DNA from: Pseudotabrizicola algicola
GTDB taxonomy: Bacteria > Pseudomonadota > Alphaproteobacteria > Rhodobacterales > Rhodobacteraceae
DNA length: 64,000 nt
NCBI RefSeq assembly: GCF_010915705.1
Contig: NZ_JAAIKE010000002.1
Span: 248,001-312,000, forward strand
Reading direction: 5' to 3'
Shown piece after piece: positions 60,739-64,000 of the stretch. Numbering within the stretch: position 1 is the first letter of the stretch; each line of letters opens with the position of its first letter. The position numbers and the translations under genes were made by a program. The notes under the pieces are model-generated. The model was not told the origin of the DNA. It made no database searches and worked only from the letters and a program-made list of their open reading frames with translations.

Positions 60739-62772
60739 ATGTCCGACGAAATGTCCGCCATCTTTCGCGAGGAATTGCGTGACCTGCTGGAAAGCCTTGA
60801 AAAGGGCCTTCTGGACCTCAAGTCACGGCCCACCGATATGGGTCTGGTCAATCAGGTCTTTCGGGACCTGCACACCGTCAAGGGCAGCGGGGCCATGTTC
60901 GGCTTTACCGATCTGGCCGCCTTCATCCACGAATTTGAAACCGTGTTTGACCGCATCCGCGCCGGTGTGCTGCCCGTCGGGCCGGAAATCCTGCGTCTCG
61001 CTCTGGCGGCCAAGGACGAAATTCCGGGTCTGGTCGATAACGAACCGGACCCGGACGGGCGGCGCGATGGCATCCTTGCCGCACTGGTCGGCCTGATGAA
61101 CCCCGGCCAGCCTCCCGCCGCCTCCGCCGAAGCCGGCGCACAGGCCAACGGCCAAGGCCCTGCGCCCGATCTGCCTGCCGCGCCCTCCGGCCCCTCGCAC
61201 CTGCGCTTTCGCCTCTCGTCAGGTGCCTTTGCGATGGGGGCGCGCCCCGAAATCCTGCTCGATGAATTGCGCGGCCTTGGCGCGACAGAGATCACCGCCG
61301 ATCTGACAGAGCTTCCCTCGCTGGATCGTCTCGATGTCGAAGATTGCTGGCTCGGCTGGTCCATGTCGCTGCCTGCCGAGATTTCGGCCCAGCAGCTTGA
61401 AGAAGTGTTCATGTTCGTCGATGCCGACTGGTCGCTGGTTCCCGCCGAACCCGCAGCGCCCGCCCCGTCTGGCGACGCCGTGGCAGAGACCGCCGTCACC
61501 CTGCACGCACCCCCTGCGGCAGACACCGCCCCGCCCCCCGCCGCCGCAGCGCCCCCCGGCGCCCCCGCGCGCGAAAAGCCCGCCGATGCTGCCGGTGCGA
61601 CGGTGCGTGTTCCTGCCGAGCGGCTGGATGCGCTGATGGACGCCGTGGGCGAACTGGTGATCCTCGAAGCACGGCTGACCGAACTGGCGCGGGAAAACCG
61701 CGATCCGGCGCTCATCACCACCGCCGAACAGATTACCCGTCTGGCCGCAGGCCTGCGCGACGCCACCATGACCATGCGCATGGTGCCGATCCGTTCGCTC
61801 GTCGCGCGCTTCCGGCGGCTGGTGCTCGACCTGTCCGACAAACTGGGCAAACCGGTCGAGTTTTCGGTGATCGGCGAAGATACCAAGCTCGACAAGACCG
61901 TGATCGAAAAGCTGGCCGATCCGCTGGTGCATATCCTGCGCAATGCCATCGACCACGGTATGGAAACGCAAGAGCAACGCGCGGAAACCGCCAAGGCGCA
62001 TGTCGGCCTGATCGAGCTTTCCGCCGAACACGCCGGGGCCGAGGTGCTGATCCGCGTGCGTGACGACGGGCGCGGCATGGACCCGGCACGCATCCGGGCC
62101 AAGGCCGTGGCGCAGGGCCTGATTTCCGCCGATACCATCCTGACGGAATCGCAGATTTTCGCGCTGGTGTTCGAACCGGGCTTCTCGACCGCCGAAAAGG
62201 TCACCGAGCTTTCGGGGCGCGGCGTGGGCATGGATGTGGTGCGCCGCACCATCGAAAGCCTGCGCGGCAGTCTCGAGATCGAATCGAAGATGGGCCACGG
62301 CACCACCGTCACCCTGCGCCTGCCGCTGACACTGGCCATCATCGAGGGCCTGCTGATCGAAGTCGCGGGCGAGCGCTACACCCTGCCGATGGCCAGCGTG
62401 CAGGAAATCGTCGAGCTGCCCGCCGACAAGGCACAGCCGAAAAAGTCGGGTGATTTTCTCGATATCCGCGGGCGCTTCGTGCCGTTCCTTCGGATGCGCG
62501 CCATGTTCGACTGTGCCGGACAGCCCGGACCCGAACAGAACGTGGTGATCGTGATGTCGGGTGAAAACCGTGTCGGCCTCGTGGTGGACCGGATCGTCGG
62601 GACCAACCAGACGGTCATCAAGCAGATGTCGAAACTGCACGCCGGTGTGCGGGCGGTTTCGGGGGCCACGATCCTTGGCGACGGCTCGGTGGCGCTCATC
62701 CTCGATGTGGCCCATCTCGTCGGCATGGGCCGCAGCCAGCAAGAGCCGCAAGGCCGGGAGGTGGCGGCATGA
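60739..62772 (+). CDS. cheA: Chemotaxis histidine kinase CheA
   Basis: This is a 677-residue kinase of the chemoreceptor array. The P1 phosphotransfer domain has the phospho-His at 45 (DLHTVKGSGAMFGF). A Pro/Ala-rich linker follows (residues about 125-150 and 250-290). The P3/P4 dimer and ATPase region has RMVPIRSLVARFRRLV, ILRNAIDHGMETQEQR, VRDDGRGMDPARI and LSGRGVGMDVVRRTIE. The CheW-like P5 domain ends the protein. The ATG at 60739 follows the cheY stop by one base; the earlier open frame is a shadow of cheY. Confidence 0.95.
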   Translation: MSDEMSAIFREELRDLLESLEKGLLDLKSRPTDMGLVNQVFRDLHTVKGSGAMFGFTDLAAFIHEFETVFDRIRAGVLPVGPEILRLALAAKDEIPGLVDNEPDPDGRRDGILAALVGLMNPGQPPAASAEAGAQANGQGPAPDLPAAPSGPSHLRFRLSSGAFAMGARPEILLDELRGLGATEITADLTELPSLDRLDVEDCWLGWSMSLPAEISAQQLEEVFMFVDADWSLVPAEPAAPAPSGDAVAETAVTLHAPPAADTAPPPAAAAPPGAPAREKPADAAGATVRVPAERLDALMDAVGELVILEARLTELARENRDPALITTAEQITRLAAGLRDATMTMRMVPIRSLVARFRRLVLDLSDKLGKPVEFSVIGEDTKLDKTVIEKLADPLVHILRNAIDHGMETQEQRAETAKAHVGLIELSAEHAGAEVLIRVRDDGRGMDPARIRAKAVAQGLISADTILTESQIFALVFEPGFSTAEKVTELSGRGVGMDVVRRTIESLRGSLEIESKMGHGTTVTLRLPLTLAIIEGLLIEVAGERYTLPMASVQEIVELPADKAQPKKSGDFLDIRGRFVPFLRMRAMFDCAGQPGPEQNVVIVMSGENRVGLVVDRIVGTNQTVIKQMSKLHAGVRAVSGATILGDGSVALILDVAHLVGMGRSQQEPQGREVAA

Positions 62773-63242
62773 GACTGCAAGACATCAAACGCGACAGGAC
62801 CGTCACCGTGGTGACAATGGCACTGGGGGCGCAGACCCTCGCGATCCCTGCGCCTCTCCTGCGCGAAATCCTTGATCCGCTGCCGGTCACGCGGGTGCCG
62901 GGCGCCGGCCCGCATGTGCCGGGTGTGGTGAACGTGCGCGGCTCGGTCGTGCCTCTGGCCGACCTCAAGCATGTGCTGTCGATCACCAACGAGGGCCATG
63001 ACGAGCGTCGCCGCATCCTCGTGCTGGAAATCACCCTCGGCGGCGAAGCGGCAGTCGTCGCCATCTCTGCCGATGCGGTCCACGAGGTCACCACGGTCGA
63101 GACGCATCTGATCGAGCCTGTCCCGACCACCGCGCAGGCCTGGCCACCCGATTATCTGACTGGTCTTTACCGGGGCGCCAGCGGCTTCGTGCTGCTGCCC
63201 AACCTCGAGATGATCTTCGCAAACCTTGCCAACCAGCTCTGA
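62769..63242 (+). CDS. cheW: Chemotaxis coupling protein CheW
   Basis: This 157-residue adaptor links receptors to CheA. CheW-fold marks are LGAQTLAIPAPLLREILDPL, HVPGVVNVRGSVVPLADLKH and AISADAVHEVTTVE. It overlaps cheA by ATGA, and the mcp gene follows after 11 bases. Confidence 0.94.
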   Translation: MRLQDIKRDRTVTVVTMALGAQTLAIPAPLLREILDPLPVTRVPGAGPHVPGVVNVRGSVVPLADLKHVLSITNEGHDERRRILVLEITLGGEAAVVAISADAVHEVTTVETHLIEPVPTTAQAWPPDYLTGLYRGASGFVLLPNLEMIFANLANQL

Positions 63243-63253
63243 AGGAGCTTGCC

Positions 63254-64000
63254 ATGAGACTGACAATCAAAGCGAAACTGATCGGCACGCTGACCCTTGT
63301 CTTCGTGCTTTGGGGCTTTTCAACCTTCCTGGCCGTGACAAAGCTGGGCGTTGCGAATGAAAACTACAACAACGCGCTGGAGGTGGACGTCGCCCAACTG
63401 CTCGAGATCGAGGACATCGTCACGGCGAAGCTGAGTGTCCGTCTGGCGGTTGGACGAGTTCTGATCGGCCTGCCGAACGCCCCGGCCGATCACATTCCCA
63501 ATCTGCGCAAGGAAATCGAAACCCAGGCCGCGAACGTCGACCGGCTTATCGCAGAGTTGCGTGCAACCGCGTCATCCGACGAGATGACGCGCGCCATCGA
63601 TACGTTCGAGCAAATCCACAAAGACGCCTACAACCTGAACGGCCGAATTGTGCAGGCCGAACTGGCAGGCCAAGGCGATCTTGCAAACACGCTCTATCAC
63701 ATTGACGGCCAGCGCAGCGCCGAGGCCATCACGACATCCCTGGGCGAAATGCGCCGCATCGTGACGGAACGCGCCCGCGCCAACGAGAACGCGACCGCCG
63801 CGCAATATGCAACCTCGCGTCAGGAAATGATCCTGCTCTTCTCGGTCTCGGCGGTCATCGCGCTCATCTCGGTCACCCTGATCCTGATCGGCATCTCGCG
63901 CGGGCTCAAGCAGGCCGTAGCGCTGGCGCAACTGGTTGCCGAGGGCGATCTGCGCAAATCGCCCACGCTCAAGGGCAATGACGAAGTCACCGATCTTCTG
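63254..64000 (+). CDS. Methyl-accepting chemotaxis protein, cut by window edge
   Basis: This is the N-terminal 249 codons of a receptor, open to the last base. It has a membrane segment at residues about 10-30 (LIGTLTLVFVLWGFSTFLAV) and a periplasmic four-helix-bundle domain of about 160 residues with few aromatic residues. A second membrane segment follows (about 194-215), then the start of a HAMP domain (KQAVALAQLVAEGDLR). GAAGGAG precedes the ATG. The signalling and methylation region is beyond the window. Confidence 0.92.
   Translation, partial: MRLTIKAKLIGTLTLVFVLWGFSTFLAVTKLGVANENYNNALEVDVAQLLEIEDIVTAKLSVRLAVGRVLIGLPNAPADHIPNLRKEIETQAANVDRLIAELRATASSDEMTRAIDTFEQIHKDAYNLNGRIVQAELAGQGDLANTLYHIDGQRSAEAITTSLGEMRRIVTERARANENATAAQYATSRQEMILLFSVSAVIALISVTLILIGISRGLKQAVALAQLVAEGDLRKSPTLKGNDEVTDLL

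Overview
The window is GC-rich bacterial chromosome. Gene content and order suggest an alphaproteobacterium of the Rhodobacteraceae (Rhodobacter/Paracoccus type): accD-folC, separate serA/serC and serB units, GTG and TTG starts, and long antisense open frames typical of GC-rich codon use. Coding density is high. Many neighbours are coupled by ATGA start/stop overlaps. I see no rRNA, tRNA, CRISPR array, insertion sequence or prophage. It reads as core chromosome, cut at both ends inside a gene (rnr at the left, an mcp at the right).

Layout. 1-5035 (minus): 3' part excluded RNase R, molybdopterin synthase (moaE, moaD), pgsA, an RluA-type pseudouridine synthase, a homocysteine S-methyltransferase and free-methionine-sulfoxide reductase. 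5036-6558: a foldable intergenic element, an RsbW-like kinase with its STAS antagonist, and hspQ. 6642-14950: two AEC carriers, a lysozyme-like lipoprotein, lolA, an ornithine-cyclodeaminase-like gene with a HAD hydrolase, a YaiI protein, fghA, and three poorly known Rhodobacterales-type genes. 14931-20829: ilvD, an acyltransferase-like membrane protein, an M23 peptidase, accD and folC. 20826-24963: a TetR gene with a tiny secreted-protein gene and three operator-like palindromes, trhO, and NAD salvage (pncA, pncB). 24976-31175 (minus): phosphate permease, an APH-type kinase and class III aminotransferase pair, arfB behind an unusual leader, yhhQ behind a preQ1-I-like riboswitch, and a phytase-like protein. 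31148-39924: mepA, an MFS transporter, a thioesterase, yggT, recQ, yaaA and a hybrid histidine kinase. 40078-50931: the alpha-2-macroglobulin/PBP1C envelope pair, a thiolase, an MFS transporter, a small membrane protein and a phosphoesterase. 51037-55382: serine synthesis (serA, serC; serB divergent) plus a GNAT gene. 55369-59906: an alpha-glucosidase, zapE and two ABC permeases without their partners. 60041-64000: a chemotaxis operon (STAS, cheY, cheA, cheW, mcp).

The strongest candidate for something undescribed is the stretch between yhhQ and arfB (about 29290-29520, minus strand). It has a 16-base complement of the 16S rRNA tail acting as an extreme Shine-Dalgarno, an 18-codon leader ORF, a downstream segment that can pair with that Shine-Dalgarno, and then an intrinsic terminator before arfB, which encodes a ribosome-rescue factor. 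The layout suggests an attenuator that reads ribosome availability. Second is a dispersed version of the known kinase / M23 / class III aminotransferase fusion: the kinase and aminotransferase genes overlap at 26540-28704, and the matching M23 piece stands alone at 17619-18485. All function calls come from reading the sequence and remembered family motifs; no search or folding program was run.
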